From Paenibacillus aceris (GTDB lineage Bacteria > Bacillota > Bacilli > Paenibacillales > NBRC-103111): a stretch of 64,000 nucleotides of DNA. Location of the stretch: assembly GCF_017874035.1 (NCBI RefSeq), contig NZ_JAGGKV010000014.1:62001-126000 (forward strand), read 5' to 3'. A model generated the notes under the pieces. That model had not been told where the DNA came from. It searched no databases and was given only the letters and a program-made list of their open reading frames with translations. A program made the position numbers and the translations under genes. Positions 27,260 through 36,218 of this stretch are shown piece after piece (position 1 is the stretch's first letter; every line of letters starts with the position of its first letter).

Positions 27260-28090
27260 CTAGCCCTTAACCGAGCCAGCTGTCATGCCGGCGACAATTT
27301 TTTTATTAAAGAAAATAAACAAGATCAGAGGCGGTAACGTAATCAGCAAAATATTCATGAACAGCAAATTCCACTGGGTAACGAATTGACTTTGGAAGTT
27401 ATACAAGGTGAGTTGTACGGTCGCATTCTTGGCCCCGGGGAAGAAGTACAGCGGATTCGTGAAATCATTGAAAATGCCAACGGAAGACGTTACAATGATC
27501 GTTGCCGTCACTGGCTGCAAAAGCGGTAAAATAATTGTATAAAAGAGTTTAAACCCGCTGCAGCCATCCACCACCGCAGCTTCATCCACTTCGCGCGGGA
27601 TCGTGGACATAAAGCCCTTGTAGAGTAAAACACCAAAAGGAAAACCTAGCGCCACCTCGACGAGAATGAGTCCAGGCAATGTTTTGAACAATCCGATGCC
27701 ATTAAGCACCCAAATCGTCGGTACAATTGCGGGCGGAATAATTAGCCCTGAAAGAACAAGGAAATTAAGCCAAGGTGTCGCGCGATCCGTTCTGCGCTGC
27801 ATGACATAACCGGCCATGGCACAGACAAGCACTAAGACGACAATCGATAGAACCGTCAGCAGCGTACTATTGTAGAAAGCGCGTAACAGCATATAATTTC
27901 GCGCCATGACGACTTCTTTCAAGTTGTCCCAGAGATGCATCGTGGAAGGCCAGGCTAAATTGAGTAACGCCGACTCTTTCCTATCTTTTAAGGCATTGAC
28001 GATGACGAAATAGAAAGGAATCCAGAAGACGACGACCGTCATCAGTATGGCAACGATTTCAAGGCTTAAGCCTTTAACTTTTCTGCTCAT
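27260..28090 (-). CDS. sugar ABC transporter permease (MalG type)
   Basis: Second permease of the rhamnoside-island importer, 276 residues with six predicted spans. The EAA loop reads VDEAAVVDGCSGFKLFYTII and the protein ends with the family hallmark AGMTAGSVKG. Its ATG overlaps the stop of the MalF-type permease gene as ATGA, so the two are translated together. It lies 36 bases before the GH78 gene. No ATPase gene is present in the operon; a shared MsmX-type ATPase is the usual solution. Confidence 0.9.
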   Translation of the reverse strand: MSRKVKGLSLEIVAILMTVVVFWIPFYFVIVNALKDRKESALLNLAWPSTMHLWDNLKEVVMARNYMLLRAFYNSTLLTVLSIVVLVLVCAMAGYVMQRRTDRATPWLNFLVLSGLIIPPAIVPTIWVLNGIGLFKTLPGLILVEVALGFPFGVLLYKGFMSTIPREVDEAAVVDGCSGFKLFYTIILPLLQPVTATIIVTSSVGIFNDFTNPLYFFPGAKNATVQLTLYNFQSQFVTQWNLLFMNILLITLPPLILFIFFNKKIVAGMTAGSVKG

Positions 28091-28953
28091 AGCTCAGCCT
28101 CTTTTCTGTTTAAGTAGGTATACAGAGGAAGGGCTAGCGCTGAAACAACGATAAACAATATGACGTTACCGGCCGTTGCAAGTCCGTAATACCCGCCCTG
28201 GTACTGTTTATAAATGATGGAGGCAATCAGGTCGGTCGTAAAGCCAGGTCCCCCTTTGGTCATCGCCCAAACAAGGTCGAAGGAGCGCAGTCCACCGATA
28301 AACGATAGAATGATGACCGAATTCGTAGCAGGACGGCTTAAGGGAAGAATAATGTTCCAAAACTTGCGGAGCGCACCTCCTCCATCCATCTGTAGCGCTT
28401 CATAATATTCCTGGGGAATCGAGAGTATGCCCGCGATATAAATAACGGTCGCAAAGCCTACTCCCTTCCAAACATCGACAAGAGCCACCGATAACAGCGC
28501 AATGCGCGTATCGCCTAACCAATCAGGTCCAGTCACGCCAATCGCCGATAGCGCCGTATTAATCAAGCCTTGTGTTGGATGCATCATCATGCTGAAGGTA
28601 ATGCCCACTGCAATGGTACTAAGTAAGGTTGGAAAAAATATGACAGACCTCAGATAACTTTTGGCCCTTATTTTTGAAGTTAAGAAGACGCCTAACAACA
28701 AACCAAGAACAACCTTGAGAACGCAAGTGACAACCGCATAAATCAGCGTGTTTTTAAATCCGATCAGGAGTGAAGCTTCTTGAAAGAACATTTTAAAATT
28801 ATCTAAACCGATAAACGTCCAGCTTGTTAAATTCCATCTTGTTAAGCTAAAGAAGAAAGACATGATGGTCGGAAAGATGAAAATCAATAAATAAATAATG
28901 GCTGCAGGAATGAGAAAAGCATATGAGTACGTACGTTTGAACACCTTGGCCAT
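28087..28953 (-). CDS. sugar ABC transporter permease (MalF type)
   Basis: First permease of the importer, about 288 residues and six predicted spans. The EAA loop is YEALQMDGGGALRKFWNIIL. The frame is open to 29019 but the ATG at 28953 follows AGGGGTGA with proper spacing and begins directly with the cytoplasmic N-terminus, so I prefer it. It lies between the binding-protein gene and the MalG-type permease and overlaps the latter by four bases. Confidence 0.9.
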   Translation of the reverse strand: MAKVFKRTYSYAFLIPAAIIYLLIFIFPTIMSFFFSLTRWNLTSWTFIGLDNFKMFFQEASLLIGFKNTLIYAVVTCVLKVVLGLLLGVFLTSKIRAKSYLRSVIFFPTLLSTIAVGITFSMMMHPTQGLINTALSAIGVTGPDWLGDTRIALLSVALVDVWKGVGFATVIYIAGILSIPQEYYEALQMDGGGALRKFWNIILPLSRPATNSVIILSFIGGLRSFDLVWAMTKGGPGFTTDLIASIIYKQYQGGYYGLATAGNVILFIVVSALALPLYTYLNRKEAEL

Positions 28954-29034
28954 CGAAATCACCCCTATGTTTGAGAAAAGAGCCGGTCCTGCATGAAGAT
29001 TGCATCGCCGACTCCCCATTGTTTAATCTTTTGC

Positions 29035-30384
29035 TTACCAGCCTTGAAGCCCTAGCTGCTTGGCTTGTTTCTCTACATCTTTATCGTACACTTCAGCACC
29101 CTGCTTGCCCGACTTGATGCCTGCTCCGACCTCCGTTGTAATTTGCGGCAGGCTTGAGCCCTTGATCGGGGATACAAATTCCAAAGCAGGAGCTGTTTTA
29201 TTCGTGTCAAAATATGGCGCCATATCCTTAACGGCTTGCGCCACGTTATCCGGCAGCTTGGATCCCTTGATGGCATACGGACCGGAAGGCACCGAGGCTT
29301 CCGATTGAGCAGCTACGCCGTCCAAGGAAGCAATGAACTCAACGAATTTCTTCGCTTGCTCCGGATGCTTCGTTGATTTGTAGATGTAAGCCCCGCTTGG
29401 CATCCAAACCGTCAAACCGTTAGACGCCGCGTTATCGCCAGGCTGTGCAAAAAAGCCAATGTCCTTCATTTTGTCAGGGAAGTTTTGCTGCAAAGCAGGC
29501 GTTGCGAAGGAGAGCATCGGGTATTGAGCGCCTTTGCCTTCCGCCAGCATTTTCAGGCCGGCATCGTAGGTTGTTGCCAAGAAATCTTTGTTTATATAGC
29601 CCTTCTTGGCGATTTCCTCCAGCTTTTCAAAGCTTCTGAAGGCCGCTGCATCTGTCGCATACTTCGCTTTGTTCGTCGTGTAGTCATCCGCAAATTTCGG
29701 ATCCGCTGCTTGTACATTGTAATAGTCCGCCAATACGACCAATTGTGTCGTCCAATCATCTTTATAGGAACCGATCACAGGGGTGATGCCGGCCGCTTTA
29801 ATTTTCTCGCTGTTAGCCATGAGCTCGGCCCATGTTTTCGGAACGGAAAGAGCAAGATCGGCATAAATCTTTTTGTTATAAAACCAGCCGCCAGCCATTG
29901 TGGAGCCGATAGGACCGGCATAAATTTTCCCTTTGAAAGAAACGGTCGGTTTGAAAGAATCAATCACATTCGTTTGGAAAGGTTCGTTCGTGAGGTCCAG
30001 CAAATTCGTCTCCGGATTAAGCGCTTGCATTAGCGATCCGCTGTTATAGAAGAACACATCGGTCATGTCCCCTGTCGCCATACGCGTTTTCACCAGGTTG
30101 TCGCCTTCGCTTCCGCCCGGACGCGTTTCGGTTTCAACGTGAATGTTCGGATTTTTCTTTTCGAACGCCGCGACAACCCCTTTTGCCATATTGACGGAAT
30201 CTTGTGTATTATCGATTAACAAGGAAATGGTTACTTTCTCATCGGATTTGGTGGAGCCGCCTCCGGCCGCTTGCCCATTCGTATCGCCGTTTGAAGTCGA
30301 AGCTGTTCCGCAGCCTGCGGCCACGACAGCCAATAATGCTGAAGTGGACATAGCCGCCAGCCATTTGGTTCCCTTTTTACTCAT
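29035..30384 (-). CDS. extracellular sugar-binding lipoprotein
   Basis: Family 1 solute-binding protein of about 449 residues. The lipoprotein signal ends VAAGCG with the cysteine near residue 25, followed by a Gly/Ser/Asn-rich linker. The binding domain shows typical phrases such as ARMATGDMTDVFFYNSGSLM and GWFYNKKIYADL-like segments. The start at 30384 follows AAGGGGGA; an ATG at 30405 lies upstream of that site. It is the first transporter gene of the operon, directly after the kinase/regulator pair that probably controls it. The rhamnosidases downstream point to rhamnose-containing oligosaccharides as ligand. Confidence 0.9.
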   Translation of the reverse strand: MSKKGTKWLAAMSTSALLAVVAAGCGTASTSNGDTNGQAAGGGSTKSDEKVTISLLIDNTQDSVNMAKGVVAAFEKKNPNIHVETETRPGGSEGDNLVKTRMATGDMTDVFFYNSGSLMQALNPETNLLDLTNEPFQTNVIDSFKPTVSFKGKIYAGPIGSTMAGGWFYNKKIYADLALSVPKTWAELMANSEKIKAAGITPVIGSYKDDWTTQLVVLADYYNVQAADPKFADDYTTNKAKYATDAAAFRSFEKLEEIAKKGYINKDFLATTYDAGLKMLAEGKGAQYPMLSFATPALQQNFPDKMKDIGFFAQPGDNAASNGLTVWMPSGAYIYKSTKHPEQAKKFVEFIASLDGVAAQSEASVPSGPYAIKGSKLPDNVAQAVKDMAPYFDTNKTAPALEFVSPIKGSSLPQITTEVGAGIKSGKQGAEVYDKDVEKQAKQLGLQGW

Positions 30385-30517
30385 CTGCAAATCCCCCTTA
30401 GTCATCTTGGTCAGGATGAATCGATTTCTGTGCTTTACGATTGCCCCGTGCCTTTATCTTAATCGCTTTTCCTAACCGTAGGCAGTGCGTCATTCTTCAG
30501 ATTGATGTCCGTATTTT

Positions 30518-31681
30518 TTAGTTTCCCGCAAAATCGGGCAGCTGATCTTTGTACTGGCCCGGCGTAACCCCCGTGTACTTTTTAAACACTTCCGAAAAGT
30601 GCCTGTAGGTATGATACCCTACTTTCTCACTGACATCGTTAACCCTCAAACCGCGGCTCAGCAACGTTTTGGCAAGCTCCATCCGAATGCGGGTTAAATA
30701 TTTAATGTAGGACTCACCTACTTCTTCTTTAAAAAGCACACTGAAATACGTCGGGTTCATTCCGACATGCTCGGCAACCTCCTGCAGGGTCACATCGCGC
30801 GTATAATGCTGCTCCATGTAAGCTCGCGCATGTGTCACGGAGCTAATTTTCGGTTGCTCACGAGCATCCGACCTGATTATCCCTCTCTCGCCCAAAACAT
30901 GAGCCGAACGCAGAGTTTGCAGCGCCTCTTTGCAGCTCAAAGCGGCATCCTTCAATTGCGTATACGTTCGGCCGCACCCCACGGTGATGTCGGCTTGTTC
31001 CGCACTTAATAACAGCGTTTCCCAGAACTCGGGAGCCGGCAGCCGAAAATGAGCGAAAACCACGTATCTCTCCTCCCCGTGCCGGAAAGCGATTGCCTCA
31101 TAATCAGCATGTTCCTGAGCAGAAGGCAGGTCTGAGTTGGATGCCATAACCGTTACTCCCGCGATCTCCTCCGCCTTTGCGCCATAGATTTCCCGCCATT
31201 TGGCAACCCCTTCATCCCCGATGAATAGCAGATCTAATGTTGCTTTTTCCAGGAGCCCGCGATGACTGCTGCTCACTTTCGATTTGAGCGCAGCGACTTC
31301 TTGCTGCCTGCTGATTGTATCCATTGCTTTGCGAATCGCTTTCTCGATCGTCGGGATCGTAATCGGCTTCTCCAAATAATCGGCCACCCCAAGGTTGATC
31401 GCCTTTTTCACATATTCAAACTCATTAAAGCCGCTAAAAACGATACATAACGTCTCAGGCGCTTCCCGCAAAATTTCTTCAATGAGCTCAAGACCGTCCA
31501 TCCCAGGCATCCGAATATCGGTAAAAATAAGCTCAGGCTGGTGCTCTCGAAATAGCTCTAGCGCAGAGAGTCCATTGTCTGCCGTACCAATGAGTTCAAT
31601 GCCATAGCTGGACCAGTCGATCATCTCCCGAAGTCCCTGAAGCACGATATATTCATCATCAAAAACGGCAGCTTTAAGCAT
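30518..31681 (-). CDS. YesN-type response regulator
   Basis: About 387 residues: a receiver domain (1-120) with the acidic pocket FDDE, phosphorylation site Asp in FTDIRMPGMDGLE and KPI lysine, a variable middle, and a C-terminal AraC DNA-binding domain (about 285-385) with VTLQEVAEHVGMNPTYFSVL and SEKVGYHTYRHFSEVFKKY. ATG at 31681 is preferred to the ATG at 31687 because AGAGGG lies six bases before it. The start overlaps the end of the kinase gene by eight bases. Such regulators act as activators of adjacent sugar transport operons; here the target is likely the importer and rhamnosidase genes downstream. Confidence 0.9.
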   Translation of the reverse strand: MLKAAVFDDEYIVLQGLREMIDWSSYGIELIGTADNGLSALELFREHQPELIFTDIRMPGMDGLELIEEILREAPETLCIVFSGFNEFEYVKKAINLGVADYLEKPITIPTIEKAIRKAMDTISRQQEVAALKSKVSSSHRGLLEKATLDLLFIGDEGVAKWREIYGAKAEEIAGVTVMASNSDLPSAQEHADYEAIAFRHGEERYVVFAHFRLPAPEFWETLLLSAEQADITVGCGRTYTQLKDAALSCKEALQTLRSAHVLGERGIIRSDAREQPKISSVTHARAYMEQHYTRDVTLQEVAEHVGMNPTYFSVLFKEEVGESYIKYLTRIRMELAKTLLSRGLRVNDVSEKVGYHTYRHFSEVFKKYTGVTPGQYKDQLPDFAGN

Positions 31682-33443
31682 CTGCATCCCTCTTTTCTGC
31701 GAATGGTTGAAAGCGAATGGTAATTTGTGTGCCCTGATTCACTTCACTTGAAATCGTTAACGAACTGGTATCGCCATAATAGAGCGCTAATCGCTCCCTC
31801 ACATTTTTCAAGCCATATCCCTGCTGCGTCGCTGCCAAATCGGCAATGCCTACCCCATCATCCTCCACGGTAAAAACAAGAAGACCGTCTTCCCGCTTGC
31901 CGGTAAGCCGTATCATCCCTTTCCCCACCTTGGGCTCCAAGCCATGGTAGATCGCGTTCTCGACTAGCGGCTGCAGCAGCAGCTTCATAATATCCATGCT
32001 CATAATGACAGGCTCGACCTCTTCCACATACGTAAACCGGTTATGATAACGAATATTTTGAATCGTCATGTAATGTTCGATATGTTTTAATTCCTTGTAC
32101 ACGGAGATCGTTTCTTTGCCCTTATTCAGACTCAATTTAAAGCTTTCCGACAAAGAAATCGCCATTTGCGCGACGTCATGGTTTTTTTGAAGTGTCGCCA
32201 TCCAGTAGATGGAATCCAACGTGTTATATAAAAAATGAGGCTTTATCTGCGCCTGCAGTGCTCTGAGCTCAGCCTCCCGCTCCTTCAATTCCGAATGGAT
32301 CAAGCGTTCATTTAATTGTTTATTTTCGTAAACAACCCGCTTGAACGTTTCCCCGATCGTCCCTACTTCATCCTGTTCAAACGTTTCGTCGAATTCACGG
32401 GCTCCTTTCGTCCATTCCACCATCATTTTCTTAATCGTGAGAAGCGGTCGGGTAATGCTGCCGGAAATAAAAATCGAATACAACAGCGCAATGATCCCCA
32501 TCGAAACCGCGATGAGCGTTGTCACCGTGCGTATTTTATTGGACTGCTTCAGCAGCTCGTTCACTTTGATCAAATGGATGAAAGTCCATTCTGTCGTTTG
32601 GTTCTGGTATTGGCTGATCAGATACCCCTGCTTCTCCAATTGCTGAATAAGCGATTGCTTGTTCCCTTCGTTAAGGGACGAATCACTGGCGAGCCCGTTA
32701 TTGAACACGATTTTACTCAGTTCCGTTGAATTATCAAGCGCCATGAAACCGCCGGCATTGCTGTTTTCATTGAAAATATTATTGAAAATAGCTGTGGAAA
32801 TATTCACGACAAGCATACCGATCGCCTCGCCGTTCGGGCTGGACGCATCGCGAAATAATTTGACCGTGGAAAACGAATTTTTGGACTCTTGGAAGATGTC
32901 GTAGCCTAGAAAAACAACTTTCCCCTGATCCTGTAAAGCGCTTTGGTACCACTGGGATTGCTGAATGAGCCTCGCTTTATCCGGCTTTTCATAGATGCCC
33001 GCATCGTCAGAGCGTCCTGCACAGAAGGTTTTAAAGTCCAAATTCAACACACAGATGGAGTTTACAAACTTCGTGTCGAATTGATTGCTGTTAATCGCCT
33101 TTTGCAGCTTATTGGAGGACCATTCGCTCGTCGAATTAGGCTCGCTGCTCTGTGGAACATTGCTGGTGAACAATACCTCCCGCACCTCATTGTTCACAAC
33201 AATGGAACGATTCATATTAATGATGCTGCGAAAAAGTAAATCCGCCACTTCACTTGAGGTTTCCAAGTGATTTTCATAGGTTTGCGCGTTCGTCTCCATC
33301 AATGTGTTCTTGGCAATATTGAAAGAAATATAACCTAAGATGAACAGCGGGGGCAGCGATATGATGATCATGGCAACCAGAAACCGGCTTCTAAGACGCT
33401 GAAACCGAAAAGTTGAGAAAATGGACCGTAACCGATTTTTCAT
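31674..33443 (-). CDS. YesM-type sensor histidine kinase
   Basis: A 589-residue membrane kinase. One membrane helix lies near residues 18-40, an extracellular region of about 250 residues follows, and a second helix is near 300-320. Then come a HAMP domain and the His-kinase domain of the LytS/YesM family. The phosphorylated histidine is in QAQIKPHFLYNTLDSIYWM, and the ATPase part has LVENAIYHGLE and DDGVGIADL. It signals to the overlapping response regulator gene. The upstream region to 33645 contains no gene and should hold the operon promoter. Confidence 0.9.
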   Translation of the reverse strand: MKNRLRSIFSTFRFQRLRSRFLVAMIIISLPPLFILGYISFNIAKNTLMETNAQTYENHLETSSEVADLLFRSIINMNRSIVVNNEVREVLFTSNVPQSSEPNSTSEWSSNKLQKAINSNQFDTKFVNSICVLNLDFKTFCAGRSDDAGIYEKPDKARLIQQSQWYQSALQDQGKVVFLGYDIFQESKNSFSTVKLFRDASSPNGEAIGMLVVNISTAIFNNIFNENSNAGGFMALDNSTELSKIVFNNGLASDSSLNEGNKQSLIQQLEKQGYLISQYQNQTTEWTFIHLIKVNELLKQSNKIRTVTTLIAVSMGIIALLYSIFISGSITRPLLTIKKMMVEWTKGAREFDETFEQDEVGTIGETFKRVVYENKQLNERLIHSELKEREAELRALQAQIKPHFLYNTLDSIYWMATLQKNHDVAQMAISLSESFKLSLNKGKETISVYKELKHIEHYMTIQNIRYHNRFTYVEEVEPVIMSMDIMKLLLQPLVENAIYHGLEPKVGKGMIRLTGKREDGLLVFTVEDDGVGIADLAATQQGYGLKNVRERLALYYGDTSSLTISSEVNQGTQITIRFQPFAEKRDADA

Positions 33444-33593
33444 GCTGCACCTCCCGTTCTTTGCAAGCTGTAATCCTAAAGTCTCTTAATCGTTATAAGG
33501 GTATTATAGCTAGATCCCTACTAATCACATAATGTGCTTATTTTTTGGATGCATATCCGATTTTTTTGGGTCGGCCTGAGGCGTACACAAAAT

Positions 33594-33636
33594 AAGGCTA
33601 TCCCCTTGTCATATTTGAATGACTGGGAATAGCCTT
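33594..33636 (-). terminator. hairpin terminator beyond the acetyltransferase and gene remnant
   Basis: AAGGCTATCCC and GGGAATAGCCTT form the stem with one bulged A; an inner GTCAT/ATGAC helix extends it. It lies ten bases beyond the stop of the short remnant frame at 33646, as if it had been that gene's terminator. Confidence 0.6.
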
Positions 33637-33645
33637 TATGATTGT

Positions 33646-33768
33646 TTATTTAGCGAAAAGCTTTTCTGCCGCATCAAGCGCCATCTTATTCCCAATAGCG
33701 GAGTAGTCCATAGCGTTCTTTTCTTCAATAAGGCGGGAATAAGAAGGTCGCACGTATCGTACCTTATG
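33646..33768 (-). pseudogene. 3' remnant of an unidentified gene
   Basis: A frame of 40 codons without a start codon or ribosome site, open back to a TGA inside the end of the acetyltransferase gene. Its translation looks like the C-terminus of a real protein: it begins KVRYVRPSYSRLIEEKNAMD and ends KMALDAAEKLFAK, a well-formed amphipathic helix. A terminator follows ten bases after its stop. I do not recognise the parent family. The simplest reading is that a gene once lay here and the acetyltransferase gene or a deletion replaced its 5' part. Chance is possible given the short length. Confidence 0.4.
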
Positions 33769-34312
33769 TCAATTTCTCATACTCACTTTTGGTTAAGCCA
33801 AATACAAACTCATCGAAGTACTGCCCCTTCGTAAAGATCATATTCCGCAGTCTTCCCTCTTGTACAAACCCGAGCTGCTCATGCAGCGCAATTGAACCTT
33901 CATTGAACGCATAAACATGCGCCGTAACTTTCTGATAACGGAGCTCTTCGAAATAATACCGCAGCAGTACCTTGATTGCATCTGAAGCATATCCCTTGCG
34001 CCAGTGTCCGCGAAAAATGGCTGCTCCGTATTTAAAAGTCCCATGCCGTCGATCGCAGCTGTTCGTGCTGATGCTTCCAACGAGTTCACCATCCAATGTT
34101 TCAATGGCTAGCATGACATTATCCCCTACCGGCGCATTCACTGATTGCTGTGATGCCCAAGCTTTGGTTCCTTCTTCGGATCTTGGAAAATAGATGATAT
34201 CGCAGTACCTGGCACCCTCCGAATCAAAATCATTCTGATGGAATTTCTCCCAATCCGAAGACAGAATGGGCCGTAATCGAACTTTTTTACCTGACCAGAT
34301 ATAGTTTTGCAT
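33764..34312 (-). CDS. GNAT-family N-acetyltransferase (RimJ/RimL-like)
   Basis: A 182-residue acetyltransferase using acetyl-CoA. The fold is seen from the N-terminal VRLRPILSSDWEKFHQND, the acetyl-CoA loop region HWRKGYASDAIKVLLRYYF, and the closing NEGSIALHEQLGFVQEGRLR pattern typical of RimJ/RimL proteins that modify protein N-termini, amino sugars or antibiotics. The substrate cannot be told. ACGGAG stands before the ATG. It starts 18 bases after the tandem binding-protein gene and may be co-transcribed, though no functional link is apparent. Confidence 0.85.
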   Translation of the reverse strand: MQNYIWSGKKVRLRPILSSDWEKFHQNDFDSEGARYCDIIYFPRSEEGTKAWASQQSVNAPVGDNVMLAIETLDGELVGSISTNSCDRRHGTFKYGAAIFRGHWRKGYASDAIKVLLRYYFEELRYQKVTAHVYAFNEGSIALHEQLGFVQEGRLRNMIFTKGQYFDEFVFGLTKSEYEKLT

Positions 34313-34330
34313 GAGGCACTCCGTCTTCGA

Positions 34331-36217
34331 TCAATATTTTCGTGTCGAAACATCACGTTTAGCCGTTTCCTGAGAGAAAATACTTTCCGCAGTAATAATA
34401 TTTACAGGAATTTCTTTGCCTGTCGCGAGTTCCTTGGCTGCTTTAATAATTTGCGGTCCCAGTAGAGGATTGCATTCTACAGACATGTTTAGCTTTCCTG
34501 CCAGCATAGCTTGAAAAGCGAGCTTCGTTGCATCCACCGAAATCACAACGACGTCTTTGCCGGGCTTCAAACCCGCCTGTTCAATCGCTTTGATTGCACC
34601 GAGCGCCATATCATCGTTATGTGCAAAAACAACCTGCGGTACCGTTCCCTGCTGAAGCACTTTACTCATCAACTGTTGGCCGCTCTCCGTAGTGAAATCA
34701 CCGATCTCTGAAGCGATAACACGAAATCCAGCATTCTGTGAGAGAACCTCATCAAATCCTTGTCTGCGCTCAATGGCAGGTGCAGACCCGGCAGTTCCTT
34801 GAAGTTCCACTATCTTCGTTTCCCCAGCCACGGGCTTGTGCTCGACGACCCATCTGGCAGCTCGCCGTCCCTCTTCAACAAAATCGGAACCAATGAATGT
34901 TGTCCACAAAGAGTCATCTTCAACTTTCACTTTGCGGTCGGTCAGAATAACCGGTATGCCGGCTGCTTTAGCTTCAGCCAAGACATTGTCCCAGCCAGTC
35001 TCAACAATTGGCGTGAAGGCAATAACATCCACCTTTTGCTTAATAAAATTGCGAATAATCTCGATTTGCTTATCTTGACTGCCTTCTGCGTTCTGCATGA
35101 TCAGGTCGATGTTGAGGTCTTGGCCGGCCGCATTTTTAATCGATTCCGTATTGGCTGCCCGCCAGCTGCTTTCAGAGCCTACGACGGCTACTCCGAGCTT
35201 CGTTTTCCTCGTATTCACATCCATACGCGATGTCATTTGGCCCGGATCGCTTGCAGCCTCAACTTCTCTGGCATTTTTCTGAGTAATGAGATGACTTCCC
35301 AAAATGATTTTTTTCGGTATAACTTTCTCACGGTTCAGGATATCGAGTGCATATTGAATCGATTCCCTTCCCCCTGTCGGGCTAGTAACTGTTCCGCTCA
35401 GAACACCTTGTTTAACTAAATCAAATCCTCCATTTAAGGTGTCAAGCCCATCAATACCGATGATTTGCACATCGTGCAGGCCTAATGCATCAATCGCCCG
35501 GTAAGCCCCAAGCGCCATCGCATCACTATGCGCAAATACAAGCTTAACACCAGGAGAGCTGGGCAAAATGCGACTTAATTCATCCTCCGCCCGATCCCGC
35601 TGCCAGTCCCCAACGATGACTTTATCCGCCTTAATAGAGGGGGAATTGGACAAATAATCTCGAAATCCACGGCTGGTCTCTTCTACCGATCTTGAGCTGA
35701 CGGCTCCTTTTATTTCCACAATATCCGCCGGTGCGCCCCCTAGTAAATCCGCAGCTAATTTGCCTGATTTTTTACCAATCGATAAATTATCAGACCCAAT
35801 AAACAGCGAATAATCATAGCCGGTGACGCCGCGTCCCAGAACAATAACTGGAATTTCCTTATAGACCTCAGTCACGATAGGCGTCAGCTTCTCGGAATCA
35901 TTCAGCGAAATAATGAGCAGATCGATGCCGTACTTCATCAGCTTTTGAACATCATGCACCTGCTTCTCACTGTTTTCGGCAGCATCTGTAAAAATAAGCT
36001 TAACGTTCTTGTGCTTTTCCGCTTCTTTTCGAATTTCATTGTTCATTAAGAGCTGCCTTGGTTCATTCAGGTTTGGCTGGCTAATGCCAATTAAAAAATC
36101 AGGCTCATCTTTCACCGCTTTAAGATGCAGAAGGCTTGCGACAAGCATGACCACAACCAGGCCAATCAAGCTGTAAATAAGCAGCCATATGAACCCTTTT
36201 TTTGAAGGAACCCTCAT
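34331..36217 (-). CDS. membrane-anchored protein with two tandem sugar-binding domains
   Basis: About 628 residues. A single N-terminal membrane helix (about 10-32) without lipobox or clear cleavage site anchors it. Two complete periplasmic-binding-protein domains of the ribose/galactose type follow, about residues 40-315 and 335-610. The second closely resembles the YtfQ-like binding protein encoded at 42896-43930: both contain GWDNVL or GWEAVL, SDF(V/I)(V/E)EG, FAHNDDMALGAIKAIE or AHNDDMALGAIQAIE, and VECNPLLGPQ. The first domain is more diverged. It lies directly after a kinase and regulator. By analogy with XylFII-LytS-YesN three-component systems it is probably a sugar sensor rather than a transporter part. 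The ATG at 36217 follows GTGGAG; a GTG at 36232 is also in frame. Confidence 0.82.
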   Translation of the reverse strand: MRVPSKKGFIWLLIYSLIGLVVVMLVASLLHLKAVKDEPDFLIGISQPNLNEPRQLLMNNEIRKEAEKHKNVKLIFTDAAENSEKQVHDVQKLMKYGIDLLIISLNDSEKLTPIVTEVYKEIPVIVLGRGVTGYDYSLFIGSDNLSIGKKSGKLAADLLGGAPADIVEIKGAVSSRSVEETSRGFRDYLSNSPSIKADKVIVGDWQRDRAEDELSRILPSSPGVKLVFAHSDAMALGAYRAIDALGLHDVQIIGIDGLDTLNGGFDLVKQGVLSGTVTSPTGGRESIQYALDILNREKVIPKKIILGSHLITQKNAREVEAASDPGQMTSRMDVNTRKTKLGVAVVGSESSWRAANTESIKNAAGQDLNIDLIMQNAEGSQDKQIEIIRNFIKQKVDVIAFTPIVETGWDNVLAEAKAAGIPVILTDRKVKVEDDSLWTTFIGSDFVEEGRRAARWVVEHKPVAGETKIVELQGTAGSAPAIERRQGFDEVLSQNAGFRVIASEIGDFTTESGQQLMSKVLQQGTVPQVVFAHNDDMALGAIKAIEQAGLKPGKDVVVISVDATKLAFQAMLAGKLNMSVECNPLLGPQIIKAAKELATGKEIPVNIITAESIFSQETAKRDVSTRKY

Positions 36218-36218
36218 C

